Source: CAYVFC01 sp964450715 (GTDB lineage Bacteria; Myxococcota_A; Polyangia; Polyangiales; JAFGIB01). From it: a stretch of 39,967 nt of DNA. Shown here one piece after another: positions 8,895 to 17,524 of this stretch. Positions within the stretch are counted from its first letter, which is position 1; each line of letters opens with the position of its first letter. The translations under genes and the position numbers were made by a program. The DNA lies in the NCBI GenBank assembly GCA_964450715.1, contig CAYVFC010000075.1:1-39967 (forward strand). The letters run 5' to 3'. Below the pieces are notes generated by a model that saw nothing but the letters and a program-made list of their open reading frames with translations, did no database searches and had not been told where the DNA came from.

Positions 8895-9114
8895 GTTTCG
8901 ATAACGGGTCGGTCGGCATGGTAGCGGATCGCACCTACCCCCTCAACCGCGTTGGCGTCTCGGCACCGGTCCGGCTCGGGCTTGCTTCCTCGGGCGGATT
9001 CATTATAAGGATCCGGACGCGACATCGATGCAACAACTCCGCCGCTGATCGCGGAAATGTGAAACAGGGTGCAACAACCCGACCGCTTTGCATGGGCCGA
9101 ATAGGGAGCGAATG

Positions 9115-9501
9115 ATGACCGACAAGGGAAAGACCATACTCATCGTGGATGACGAGCCCGACATTCGCGAATTCCTCTCCACGCTGTTCTCCGACAACGG
9201 GTACCAGACGGTGACCGCCGAGGACGGCGAATCCGGGCTCGAGAAGATCAAAGCCTCCGCTCCGGATCTCGTCACCCTGGACATCACCATGCCGGAGAAG
9301 AGCGGGGTGAAGCTGTACCGGGAGATCAAGGAAAGCGATCAGTGGAAGAGCATCCCGGTCATCATCGTCACCGGCGTGACCGGCGAGTTCGAGAAGTTCA
9401 TCTCCACTCGCAGCCAGGTGCCGGCCCCGGACGGCTATATGTCCAAGCCCATCGAAAAGGACAAGATCCTGGAGATGATCGCCAAGCTGCTGGGGACCTG
9501 A
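9115..9501 (+). CDS. Stand-alone response-regulator receiver protein
   Basis: The protein has 128 aa and is only a receiver domain. The acidic pair is Asp12-Asp13, the phospho-acceptor Asp56 (TLDITMPEKSG), the switch Thr86 (IVTGV) and the conserved Lys111 (SKPIEK). The ATG at 9115 follows AGGGAG (9103-9108) by six bases; the adjoining ATG at 9112 is only three bases away. No output domain exists, so it works as a CheY- or Spo0F-like relay or binds a partner protein. It is divergent from aguA, with about 220 noncoding bases between, and is not next to either histidine kinase in this window. The segment before Lys111 is a few residues longer than in CheY. Confidence 0.92.
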   Translation: MTDKGKTILIVDDEPDIREFLSTLFSDNGYQTVTAEDGESGLEKIKASAPDLVTLDITMPEKSGVKLYREIKESDQWKSIPVIIVTGVTGEFEKFISTRSQVPAPDGYMSKPIEKDKILEMIAKLLGT

Positions 9502-9621
9502 CCCGTACGGGGTCGAAAAACCGGGCGCAGTCCGAGCCCGGCCGAGTATAAACGTTTTCGATTTCCGCAGCGCCGCGGCTTTGTGTAAAACGACACCGGA
9601 TCCTCGAGGCTTCGGTGGGCG

Positions 9622-10932
9622 ATGAGGGAAATATCGACCGAGCAGCTCGCGCTGAGCGTAGAGCGCAGTTCTTGCAGCGTCTTCGACGCCCGTCCGGTCG
9701 ACGCGTATAACGGCTGGCCGCTGGGGGGCGAGAAGAGAGGCGGACATATCCGGGACGCGCGCACCCTGCCCGCGGCCTGGACCGGGCAGGAGCAGTGGGA
9801 GCAGCTGGCCAGGGACAAGGGCGCGAGGCCCGACCGGCCGGTGGTGGTGTACGGCTATGGCCAGGACGCCGGCGAGGTGGCCGAGCGGTTCGAGGCTGCG
9901 GGTTACGGGCAGGTGAGCCTGTACCGGCACTTGGTCGACGAATGGGCGGCGGACGACTCCTTGCCCATGGATCGTATGGCGCGCTTCCAAACCCTGGTAT
10001 ATCCCGACTGGGTCCGGCAGCTGTTGTCAGGCGAGAGGCCCGCGGGGTTTACCGGAAAACGCTACGCGGTCTGCCACAGCCACTACCGCAACCGGGCCGA
10101 CTACGAGACAGGTCACATCCCCGGGGCCATTGCCCTGGACACCGAGCTGCTCGAGTCGCCCGATACCTGGAACCGCCGTACCCCGGAGCAGCTGCAGAGG
10201 GCGCTCGAGGGGCTCGGCATCACCGCGGATACGACCGTGGTGGTTTATGGGCGCTTTTCCAGCCCGCGCAACCACGATCCGCATCCCGGAAGCGCGGCCG
10301 GGCATCTGGGCTCGATTCGCTGCGCCGTATTGATGATGTACGCGGGCGTGAAGGACGTACGGGTGCTGAACGGGAGCATCGCCGCCTGGGGCCAAGCCGG
10401 ATATTCGCTCAGCAGGGAACCGGTGTCGCCCGAGCCCGTGCCCGACTTTGGCGCAAGCGTGCCCGGCTGGCTCGAGATCATGATCGACACGCCGCGCGCT
10501 AAGGAGGTCCTGGCTTCCGAGCGGGATAACCTGGTGAGCGTGCGCAGCTGGGACGAGTTCATCGGCGAGAAGAGCGGCTACCACTACGTGTTCAAGAAGG
10601 GACGCATCCCGGGCGCCGTGTTCGGCAACTGCGGCAGCGACGCCTATCACATGGAGAACTACCGCAACGTCGATCTCACCACCCGCGAGTACCACGAGGT
10701 CGAGGCCATGTGGCGCGGGGCCGGGATCGTGCCGGAGAAGCTCAACGCCTTCTACTGCGGCACCGGGTGGCGGGCGAGCGAGGCCTTTCTCAACGCTTAC
10801 CTGATGGGGTGGAACCGGATAGCGGTCTACGACGGCGGCTGGTTCGAGTGGTCCTCGGACCCGGCCAATCCGATCGCCGTGGGCGTGCCCTCCGACCCGA
10901 CGGGCCTGGTCGCTATGGGCATATCCAGCTGA
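9622..10932 (+). CDS. eanB: Triple-rhodanese sulfurtransferase, probable EanB (hercynine to ergothioneine)
   Basis: The protein has 436 aa and contains three rhodanese-like units, about residues 1-110, 125-265 and 280-432. The first two lack a Cys in the active loop (VVVYGYGQDAG and VVVYGRFSSPR). The third has the loop YCGTGWRAS with Cys379. In Chlorobium limicola, EanB is a multi-rhodanese protein that carries polysulfide sulfur on one essential Cys and puts it on C-2 of hercynine; its active loop, as I recall it, also reads C-G-T-G-W-R. The next gene, eight bases downstream, is a histidine methyltransferase that would supply hercynine. This pairing is the oxygen-independent ergothioneine pathway. 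The alternative is a general thiosulfate or mercaptopyruvate sulfurtransferase, made less likely by the neighbour. Confidence 0.8.
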   Translation: MREISTEQLALSVERSSCSVFDARPVDAYNGWPLGGEKRGGHIRDARTLPAAWTGQEQWEQLARDKGARPDRPVVVYGYGQDAGEVAERFEAAGYGQVSLYRHLVDEWAADDSLPMDRMARFQTLVYPDWVRQLLSGERPAGFTGKRYAVCHSHYRNRADYETGHIPGAIALDTELLESPDTWNRRTPEQLQRALEGLGITADTTVVVYGRFSSPRNHDPHPGSAAGHLGSIRCAVLMMYAGVKDVRVLNGSIAAWGQAGYSLSREPVSPEPVPDFGASVPGWLEIMIDTPRAKEVLASERDNLVSVRSWDEFIGEKSGYHYVFKKGRIPGAVFGNCGSDAYHMENYRNVDLTTREYHEVEAMWRGAGIVPEKLNAFYCGTGWRASEAFLNAYLMGWNRIAVYDGGWFEWSSDPANPIAVGVPSDPTGLVAMGISS

Positions 10933-10940
10933 GGGAAGCG

Positions 10941-11924
10941 ATGCATACCGACACGAACCAGGCGGACGGACGCCCCTTGCGCGGGGCGGCTGCCACCAGC
11001 GAAAAGGAAGAGGTGCTGGTCGGGCTGCGGGCTCGCCGTAAGTACCTTCCCAGCAAGCTCTTCTACGACGAAAAGGGCTCCCGGCTGTTCGAGCGCATCA
11101 CCGCGCTCGAGGAGTACTACCCGAGCCGGACCGAGAAATCGATTCTGCGGCGCTACGCCCCGGAGCTGATGCAGGGCGTCCGGGAAGCGACCCTGGTGGA
11201 GATCGGCAGCGGCGACTGCTCCAAGATCTCGCTTCTGCTCGGGGCGCTGTCGCCCGACGCGCTCGGCACGGTGACCTACGTTCCCATCGACGTGAGCGCC
11301 AGCGCCATGGAGCAGTCCCGGCAGCAGCTTCGGCAGCGCTTCGCCGAGCTGGAGGTACGGGGGCTGGTCGCCGATTTCCTGCAGCGCCTCGACCCGGTAG
11401 CGCGCTACCGGAATCGGCTCTTCTGCTTTTTCGGCAGCACCATCGGCAATCTGCAGCGGCGCCGGGCCGAGAGGTTTCTGGAGCGGCTGGGCGCGATGAT
11501 GCAGAAGGGCGAGCGCCTGCTGCTGGGGCTGGACATGGTCAAGGACCGAGAGGTGCTGGAGCGGGCATACAACGATGAAAAAGAGATCACCGCCCGGTTC
11601 AACAAGAACATCCTCCGGGTAGTCAACCGCACCATCGAGGCCGACTTCGACCCGGACCGTTTCCGGCACCGCGCCTTTTTCAACGAGCGGGAGCGCCGGA
11701 TCGAGATGCACCTGGTCGCCACCAGCAACATGACCGTCGGCTCGCCCTGTCTGGACCGCGATCTGGAGATCCGCGCGGGCGAGAGTATACACACCGAAAG
11801 CTCGCACAAATTCACGCCCGGCGACATCGACGCCTTCGGTCGCTGCGCCGGGCTCGAGGTCAACGCGGTATACACCGATGATAACCGCTGGTTCTCTCTG
11901 GTCGACTACGTGCGGCCGACTTGA
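10941..11924 (+). CDS. eanA: L-histidine N-alpha-methyltransferase (EgtD/EanA type)
   Basis: The protein has 327 aa, near the family's usual 320. It uses three SAM to make hercynine (trimethylhistidine). Family marks: YLPSKLFYDEKGSRLFERIT and EEYYPSRTE near residues 35-65, the SAM-binding EIGSGDCSKISLLL (87-100), PIDVS after it, FFGSTIGN, and the C-terminal ESIHTESSHKF that lines the imidazole pocket. The ATG at 10941 follows GAGGGA, which overlaps the stop of the upstream rhodanese gene; spacing is eight bases, so the two are co-translated. No egtB or egtC is present. The combination with a rhodanese supports the EanA assignment over EgtD of the aerobic route. Confidence 0.9.
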   Translation: MHTDTNQADGRPLRGAAATSEKEEVLVGLRARRKYLPSKLFYDEKGSRLFERITALEEYYPSRTEKSILRRYAPELMQGVREATLVEIGSGDCSKISLLLGALSPDALGTVTYVPIDVSASAMEQSRQQLRQRFAELEVRGLVADFLQRLDPVARYRNRLFCFFGSTIGNLQRRRAERFLERLGAMMQKGERLLLGLDMVKDREVLERAYNDEKEITARFNKNILRVVNRTIEADFDPDRFRHRAFFNERERRIEMHLVATSNMTVGSPCLDRDLEIRAGESIHTESSHKFTPGDIDAFGRCAGLEVNAVYTDDNRWFSLVDYVRPT

Positions 11925-12018
11925 AAGCAAGAGAAAAGAGGGTATTGCGGAGGTTGTTCGGTACAGACGAGAATCCGGTACGGACAGCTGAAAACCGGAA
12001 ACTTAATAAGAGGATCGG

Positions 12019-13545
12019 ATGTCGATAATCGTCAACACGCTCAAGGGCAAGGTCGAGGGGCAAGCAGGGGACGGCGTGAGCATTTTTCGGGGCATCCCCT
12101 TTGCGCGGCCGCCGGTCGGCGCCCTGCGCTTCCGGGCTCCGCAGCCTGCCGAGGCGTGGAGCGGGGTGCTGCAGGCCACCCGGGTGCCGCCGGCCGCGCC
12201 GCAGAACGAGCGCGTGATGCAGGACATCCCGCCCTGGGACGAGGACTGCCTCTACCTGAACGTTTTCACCCCGAGCGCCGACCACGGCAAGCGGCCGGTG
12301 ATGGTCTGGGTGCACGGGGGCGGCTACACCATGGGCTCGGGCGGGCAGCAGATGTACGAGGCCGACCGGCTCGCCCGTCGCGGTCAGCTGTTGGTGGTGA
12401 CCTTCAACTACCGCCTGGGGGTGCTCGGCTACCTCTATCTGAAAGAGATCCTGGGCGGCGCGCGCGAGGTGGAGGTCAATCTCGGGCTGCGCGATCAGAT
12501 AGCGGCGCTCGAATGGGTGCGCGACAATATCGCGGCCTTTGGCGGTGATCCGCAGAACGTCACCGTGTTCGGCGAGTCCGCCGGCGGCATGAGCGTGGGA
12601 AGCCTGCTGGCGGCGCCGGGCGCGCGAGGGCTCTTTCGGCGAGCCATCGCCCAGAGCGGTGCGGCTCACCACTTCACCACGCCCGAGGACGCCACGCGTA
12701 TTGCCGGGGTCTTTCTGGGAGCGCTCGGCCTCGATCCGGCGCGGGCCGACCGCCTCTGGGAGCTGCCGGTAAAGCAGCTGCTGGCCGCGCAGAAGGTGTG
12801 CGTCAGGGAGAGGATCATGCGCGGCCCGCCCGGCAGGCAAACCGTGCAGGACGACCTGACCCTGATCCCGGTGGCCGACGGCGAGGCGCTGCCCGAGCAG
12901 CCGCTCGGGGCTCTGGCCTCGGGCGCGGCCCGCCAGGTGCCGCTGCTGGTCGGCACTACCCTTGACGAGTGGCACTTCTTCATCTTCCTGCTCGATCCGC
13001 GCAAGCAGATGCTCGACGACGCGGCTCTGTTGAAGGTGGTCAATCGGCGCCTTCCGGGCCGCGGCGCGGAGGCGGTCGCCTGCTACCGCCGGGCCCTGGC
13101 CGCCAAACCGGGCTACCAGCCCTGGGAGGTCTTCAGCGCGTTCGAGACCGATCGCATGTTTCGCATCCCCGCCATCAGGCTGGCCGAGATACAGAGCGCG
13201 CAGCAACCAAAGACCTTCATGTACCTATTCGACTGGCGCTCGCCCCTGGCCGACGGACGCATGGGCTCCTGCCACGCTATCGATCTGCCCTTTGTCTTCG
13301 GCACCGTGGACGGCGAGATGGGAAAGCTCTTCACCGGCGGCGGCGGCCACGCGCACGCCTTCAGCCAGACGGTGATGGACAGCTGGATCGCCTTTGCGCG
13401 AAACGGTGATCCAGGACACGCGGGTCTCGGGGCCTGGCCCGGTTACGACTTGGGCCGGCGTGCCACCATGGTGCTCGGGCAACCGTGTCATCTTGTCGAA
13501 GCGCCCGCGGACGAGCAGCGCGCTTTCTGGGACGAGCTCATGTGA
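12019..13545 (+). CDS. Type-B carboxylesterase
   Basis: The protein has 508 aa and fits the para-nitrobenzyl esterase/cholinesterase branch of alpha/beta hydrolases, which cleave carboxylic esters. N-terminal marks are FRGIPFARPPVGALRFR and EDCLYLNVFTP. The oxyanion-hole sequence is HGGGYTMGSG. The nucleophile is Ser187 in FGESAGG, and the catalytic His is probably His419 in CHAIDLPFVFG. No signal peptide is present, so it is probably cytosolic. GAGGA lies four bases before the ATG. It follows eanA by 94 bases and comes 45 bases before a glycosyltransferase-like gene, so operon membership is possible but not shown. Its natural substrate cannot be read from sequence. Confidence 0.92.
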   Translation: MSIIVNTLKGKVEGQAGDGVSIFRGIPFARPPVGALRFRAPQPAEAWSGVLQATRVPPAAPQNERVMQDIPPWDEDCLYLNVFTPSADHGKRPVMVWVHGGGYTMGSGGQQMYEADRLARRGQLLVVTFNYRLGVLGYLYLKEILGGAREVEVNLGLRDQIAALEWVRDNIAAFGGDPQNVTVFGESAGGMSVGSLLAAPGARGLFRRAIAQSGAAHHFTTPEDATRIAGVFLGALGLDPARADRLWELPVKQLLAAQKVCVRERIMRGPPGRQTVQDDLTLIPVADGEALPEQPLGALASGAARQVPLLVGTTLDEWHFFIFLLDPRKQMLDDAALLKVVNRRLPGRGAEAVACYRRALAAKPGYQPWEVFSAFETDRMFRIPAIRLAEIQSAQQPKTFMYLFDWRSPLADGRMGSCHAIDLPFVFGTVDGEMGKLFTGGGGHAHAFSQTVMDSWIAFARNGDPGHAGLGAWPGYDLGRRATMVLGQPCHLVEAPADEQRAFWDELM

Positions 13546-13590
13546 GCGCTCGCTGACCGCCTTGGCGTTCCGCTCAACCCCCGTTTTCCC

Positions 13591-15300
13591 ATGAGCCTTT
13601 CCGATCCAAATAGTCCCGACCAGTCGATCCGCGAATCGAACGGCGCGGAAAGGTCCCGGGCAACGGGCGCGGCGGCTCTGATCGTTCTGGGCTGTACGCT
13701 CCTGCTCTGTTCGGTCACCCAGCTCTGGTACCTGAAGGTGGATCAGCCCGTCGGTTTCGACGAGGGGTACATCGGCGCTATGGCGCTGCGCCTGCTCGAG
13801 AGCGGGATGCTTCCCGGAGTCGATGGCGTGGGCCAGCGAGGTCCGGTCTTCTACTGGCTGGTGGCCATCGCCCAGCTCTTGGGTGGCCGCTTCCACTGGC
13901 ACGGGGTGCGTTGGCTGGCCTGGATAGCGGCCTGCGCGGTCGTGCTGGGTCTGTACGCGCTGGGAAGGTTTAATGGAAAGCCGCTCGCCGGTGCTCTCGG
14001 CGGCGCCTTTTTCGCTTACGTGATGTACGGGGAATTCGCGCCCGGCTCCGGCATCGCGGTCACCGGCGAATCGATCTGCGCACCGTTCGTCTGCTTTGCG
14101 ACGCTGGCGACCCTGGTGGCCGCTCGTTCTCCGCAAGGCCGCAAGCGCGAGAGATGGTCGCTGCTGGCCGGGCTGCTGGCCGCGCTCGCGGGCTGGACCA
14201 AAGTCTCGTTTCTTTTGGTCGCGCTGCCGCTCGGGTTGTGGCTGCTGGTTTTGCAGAGTGCCGAACCGGGACGCCGTTTCGCGGTTCGCCTCCACGAGCC
14301 GCTGTATTTCGCCGTTGGCTGGGCGCTGCCGCTGCTGTTCCTGCTGGTCATCTACGCAATGGCCGGTGCTCTCGACGAGTTCGTCTACCGCTTCTTCACC
14401 TACAACGCGAAGGTGCACATGGGGGCGGTCTCGGATACCTACCGCTGGGACGCGACCAGGGAATGGTTGGCCGGCAACGCCTGGCGCTTCACCTCCGAGT
14501 GCTTCGTCGCGTCGCTGTGCGCGCTGCTCCTCTATCTCTACCGGCTGGTCTACCGCGCCGGCCAGGAGGGATTGCCGGACGCGCTGTCCGGGACCGGTCT
14601 GACCGTCCTCGGCTTCGCGCAGCTTTATCTGGCCTATGCATCCGGTATCGCCCAGTTCCGTTTCTGGGACCACCACTTCGTCGCGGCCATACCCTGGGTC
14701 GGGTTGCTGGGCGGTCTGGCCTTGTGCGCGCTCGTCGACCGCCTGGGCCGGCGCAAGCGATTCGTATCAATGGCGGGCGTCTGGCTGCTGGCCGCAGCGA
14801 GCCTCTGGCCGCTCGGTTCCGCCGGCCAAGCGACCCGGACTCGCGAGGAGCAGCGACGCCAGGGCGGCTGGGTCCCGGCTGGTAATGATCCGCTCTGCCA
14901 CGCGATCGGCTCGAGAACCGGGCCTGAAGATACCATCTTCATCTGGGGATTCGACGGCGATCTCTACGTCTCCTGCGCGCGCAATCCCGCATCTCGCTTC
15001 GTGTATACCACGCTGATCGCCGGTATCGTCCCCCCTTTCTGGAGTTCTCCGCAGAAGTCTCTGGTCGCGCGCGGCGCTCGTTCGCAGGCTGCCGCCGACA
15101 TCGCCGCCGCGCGTCCCGCCCTCATTATCGACATACCGAAGAGTCTTCACGGCTTCAGCGTCAACCGGATCGGGACGCTTCACCGGCAGATCAGCCGCGA
15201 CTACTGCCAGCTGGGCGAGTTCACCGGCTTCAATGGCCGTAGCGTCTTCTTCTACGGACGCGAGGACCGCGGGTTCTGCGAAAACCGAAAGCAGCGGTAG
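13591..15300 (+). CDS. GT39/ArnT-like membrane glycosyltransferase
   Basis: The protein has 569 aa. After a first helix (about 23-48) comes GFDEGYIGAMALRLLESG with the acidic pair Asp57-Glu58, the usual metal or donor contact of polyprenyl-phosphate-dependent GT-C enzymes. It is followed by RGPVFYWLVAIAQLLGGR, as in the PMT_2 family, where a pattern of K/R-P-P-L-x-Y is usual. About ten further helices reach residue 415. The C-terminal 150 residues form a soluble periplasmic domain with FIWGFDGDLYVSCAR. Family members move a sugar from an undecaprenyl- or dolichyl-phosphate carrier to lipid, protein or glycan. The acceptor here is unknown. No Shine-Dalgarno is visible at the chosen ATG. Confidence 0.82.
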   Translation: MSLSDPNSPDQSIRESNGAERSRATGAAALIVLGCTLLLCSVTQLWYLKVDQPVGFDEGYIGAMALRLLESGMLPGVDGVGQRGPVFYWLVAIAQLLGGRFHWHGVRWLAWIAACAVVLGLYALGRFNGKPLAGALGGAFFAYVMYGEFAPGSGIAVTGESICAPFVCFATLATLVAARSPQGRKRERWSLLAGLLAALAGWTKVSFLLVALPLGLWLLVLQSAEPGRRFAVRLHEPLYFAVGWALPLLFLLVIYAMAGALDEFVYRFFTYNAKVHMGAVSDTYRWDATREWLAGNAWRFTSECFVASLCALLLYLYRLVYRAGQEGLPDALSGTGLTVLGFAQLYLAYASGIAQFRFWDHHFVAAIPWVGLLGGLALCALVDRLGRRKRFVSMAGVWLLAAASLWPLGSAGQATRTREEQRRQGGWVPAGNDPLCHAIGSRTGPEDTIFIWGFDGDLYVSCARNPASRFVYTTLIAGIVPPFWSSPQKSLVARGARSQAAADIAAARPALIIDIPKSLHGFSVNRIGTLHRQISRDYCQLGEFTGFNGRSVFFYGREDRGFCENRKQR

Positions 15301-15430
15301 CGGAAAGGGGACGGATCGAGCGAGTGATCCCGCCCCATTTTCCATCGATTCCGCCCGCACCGCCTGCTTTGCTCTTCAATCGGTCGTCCGGGCGGACGAG
15401 ATCCGTGCTACTCTGGATTTTTGGAGGGAT

Positions 15431-16078
15431 ATGGACGCGGGACCGAGCACGCTGACCCTGTACGTGATCTGGGCGGCCATCATGGCGGTGGGGGCGGTGG
15501 TCTGGCTTATCGGGCTGTTGATGAGCAGGCGGGCATTTGCCGCGGGTAGCGGCGGCAGCGGTCGGGAAGAGTCGATAGAGGTCGCGCTCGGGACCGAGCA
15601 GGCCTGCAAGGAGATCGCGCGGCGTTTGACCTCGCAGTCGTCCGGGCTTGCGGTTCGTATTCTAACCTGCACTGCGGAGGAGGTGACGGCGCGGGTGAAC
15701 CTCTACCCGGGCGTTGCCGCGGGCGCGCTGGCGCAGAACCCGGACCGGGGGGCGATGCTGAAGTGCAAGCTGGCCCACACCGTGAAGGGAACCCGCGTGT
15801 ACTGGACCATCGATACCGGGCCGCTGAGCGGGATGTTACAGACCGTCACCCATGTCGTGCTCGCTCTAGGGGTAGTGGCCCTGGGCGCGGCCGCCTTCAT
15901 CTTCCCGCTCTGGGTGATCCCCCATCCCGAGCCGGCCGTACGCTGGCAGGTAGTGCAGACCGTGCAGGTGCTGCACTTGCAGTGGCCGCCGATCATGCTC
16001 GCCTTTTTGGCGCGGCGCAGGCGCGTGCTGGTAGAGGCACGGGTGGGAGATCTGCTTTGCAACCTGACCTTCGTCTGA
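15431..16078 (+). CDS. Unrecognised small membrane protein
   Basis: The protein has 215 aa. The start at 15431 is set by GGAGGG at 15423-15428; the reading frame extends further upstream without a convincing start. One helix covers about residues 9-31, a cytosolic or periplasmic domain about 32-135 (E-E-S-I-E-V, then L-K-C-K-L-A-H), a second helix about 137-163, and a third possible one near 176-196. I do not recognise the family. It lies 130 bases after the GT39-like gene and is convergent with the FAM20-like kinase gene. The sequence gives no enzymatic motif. Confidence 0.7.
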   Translation: MDAGPSTLTLYVIWAAIMAVGAVVWLIGLLMSRRAFAAGSGGSGREESIEVALGTEQACKEIARRLTSQSSGLAVRILTCTAEEVTARVNLYPGVAAGALAQNPDRGAMLKCKLAHTVKGTRVYWTIDTGPLSGMLQTVTHVVLALGVVALGAAAFIFPLWVIPHPEPAVRWQVVQTVQVLHLQWPPIMLAFLARRRRVLVEARVGDLLCNLTFV

Positions 16079-16192
16079 GGGCAGGGGATCCCTCTCGAAC
16101 GGGGGAGGTCTCGGACGCGGCCCGCGCGGCTCTTCGCTCGGGCTTGCGGCGTCTTTTGCTCGATCTGCGCGACATCGATGCTGGGCTCGACG

Positions 16193-17404
16193 CTACCAGG
16201 CCAGCACTTCGTCGCCCAGGGTTTGCCGCAGCTCGTCTACCCGGGCCAGCACGGCCAGGCGCCGGATCTCCAGGCCCTGCAGATCGCCGTCGTTGAGCAG
16301 CGGCGCCAGCCGGTCGCGCGCCAGGGCATCGGCAAAGCTATCGATATCAAAGGCACGCAAAGCCTCGATGGTGGAACGCCGGAAGCGCTGCAGCACGCGC
16401 AGCCGGTCTTCCATCAGCCCCCGCTTGGGCGGGCCGGGCGAAAAGCCCGCGCCGTTGTCTAAAAAGATCAAGCGGCGCTGCTTGCCGTAGGTGAGCACGT
16501 TGGCGTTGCCGCCTCCCCAGCGATCGATGTTGAGCGTGAGGTAATCGAAGACGATGAGATCGGAAAGCTCGGCCGCGCGCTCGGCGCGGTCGGGCTCGGG
16601 TACCTGCTGAAAGAAGTACTTGGGATGGCTGCCCCCGTGTTTGCGCCAGTTATCCAGCTCCCTCGTGTATTGGATCGGACGCTGAAAGGGAGTGATGCGC
16701 CAGCCTTGCCAGGGCTCGATCCGGATCCAGTTTTCCCAGCCCGGGTCGAGATCGATCTCCTTCAACCTCCGGGGCAGCCACCAGACAAAGGCCCCGCGCA
16801 CGGTGCCGTCCTCGCCCACCCGCACCTCGTCGAACCGCGCTTTATCGTGCGAGCAGCTTCGCAGCCGGCTCCAGGCAAGCCGCCGGCTGACCACGGGAGG
16901 CACCAGGCCCAGCCCGAGCTCTCGATCCAGATAGTAGGCCACCACCTCGGCGTACCAGTTGGCGCTGCTGAAGCTCTGCTCGGGCTTGTAGTAGCCCCGA
17001 GTGCCGTCGTGCAGGGTGATCTTGAAGGCGACGCTGCGACCCACGCTGCTGCGGGCGACCTTGGCGATGGCGCCTGACCTGAGCCTGTCCAGGACGCTCT
17101 TCTCGGGTTTTCCCAGAAATCCCCGGTCCGAGTCAGCGACCCGGAGCGGAACCGGAGCGTGCACCCGGGCTTTGGCCGGAATCTTCTGTTTGGCCGTCGA
17201 TCTCTGTCCGGTCGCCCGGCCGCTCGACGACCGGGCGGGCGCGCCGTGGCCCGCGCGCCCGGCTTCGGCGGCGCTCTTCTCCAGGCCGCCCAGCACCGCG
17301 GCCGCGCTGCCGGTCGCCCCCAGCAGGCAGAAGACGGCCGCCGAGACAGCGAGCCGTTTCTTGCCCTGGGCCCTTTTCAATCCCGCCTTCCACCAGGCAG
17401 TCAT
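16193..17404 (-). CDS. Secreted FAM20C/four-jointed-like kinase
   Basis: The protein has 403 aa and begins with a Lys/Arg-rich n-region and a hydrophobic stretch (about 18-37), so it is likely exported or anchored outside. A disordered Ala/Ser/Gly linker runs to about residue 75. The core has the marks of the FAM20/four-jointed secretory kinases, distant relatives of HipA and CotH: GYYKPEQ with Lys140, WYAEVVAYYLDRELGL with Glu153, the catalytic-loop equivalent FDYLTLNIDRWGGGNANV with Asp294, and the metal-binding FLDNGAGF with Asp316. Eukaryotic members phosphorylate secreted proteins or glycans; bacterial ones are little studied. An ATG at 17404 is used; a TTG two codons earlier is also possible. 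It is convergent with the gene on its left. The substrate is unknown. Confidence 0.8.
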   Translation of the reverse strand: MTAWWKAGLKRAQGKKRLAVSAAVFCLLGATGSAAAVLGGLEKSAAEAGRAGHGAPARSSSGRATGQRSTAKQKIPAKARVHAPVPLRVADSDRGFLGKPEKSVLDRLRSGAIAKVARSSVGRSVAFKITLHDGTRGYYKPEQSFSSANWYAEVVAYYLDRELGLGLVPPVVSRRLAWSRLRSCSHDKARFDEVRVGEDGTVRGAFVWWLPRRLKEIDLDPGWENWIRIEPWQGWRITPFQRPIQYTRELDNWRKHGGSHPKYFFQQVPEPDRAERAAELSDLIVFDYLTLNIDRWGGGNANVLTYGKQRRLIFLDNGAGFSPGPPKRGLMEDRLRVLQRFRRSTIEALRAFDIDSFADALARDRLAPLLNDGDLQGLEIRRLAVLARVDELRQTLGDEVLAW

Positions 17405-17524
17405 CTTCAAGAACTAGCGCTTCCCGCCGAAAAACGAAAAAAAGCCGCAAGTCGGTCGGGCCGGCTACAGTGCCGGTTCGAGTAGCCGGAATCGGTCCCT
17501 TCGGACGTTCGGTTCGGTCGGCCT

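Noticed and set aside
13225..14676. Long minus-strand reading frame of 483 codons
   Set aside because: It lies opposite the carboxylesterase and the GT39-like gene, which have clear motifs. Its product is Gln/Arg/Gly-rich with no motif, as is usual for shadow frames in high-GC DNA.
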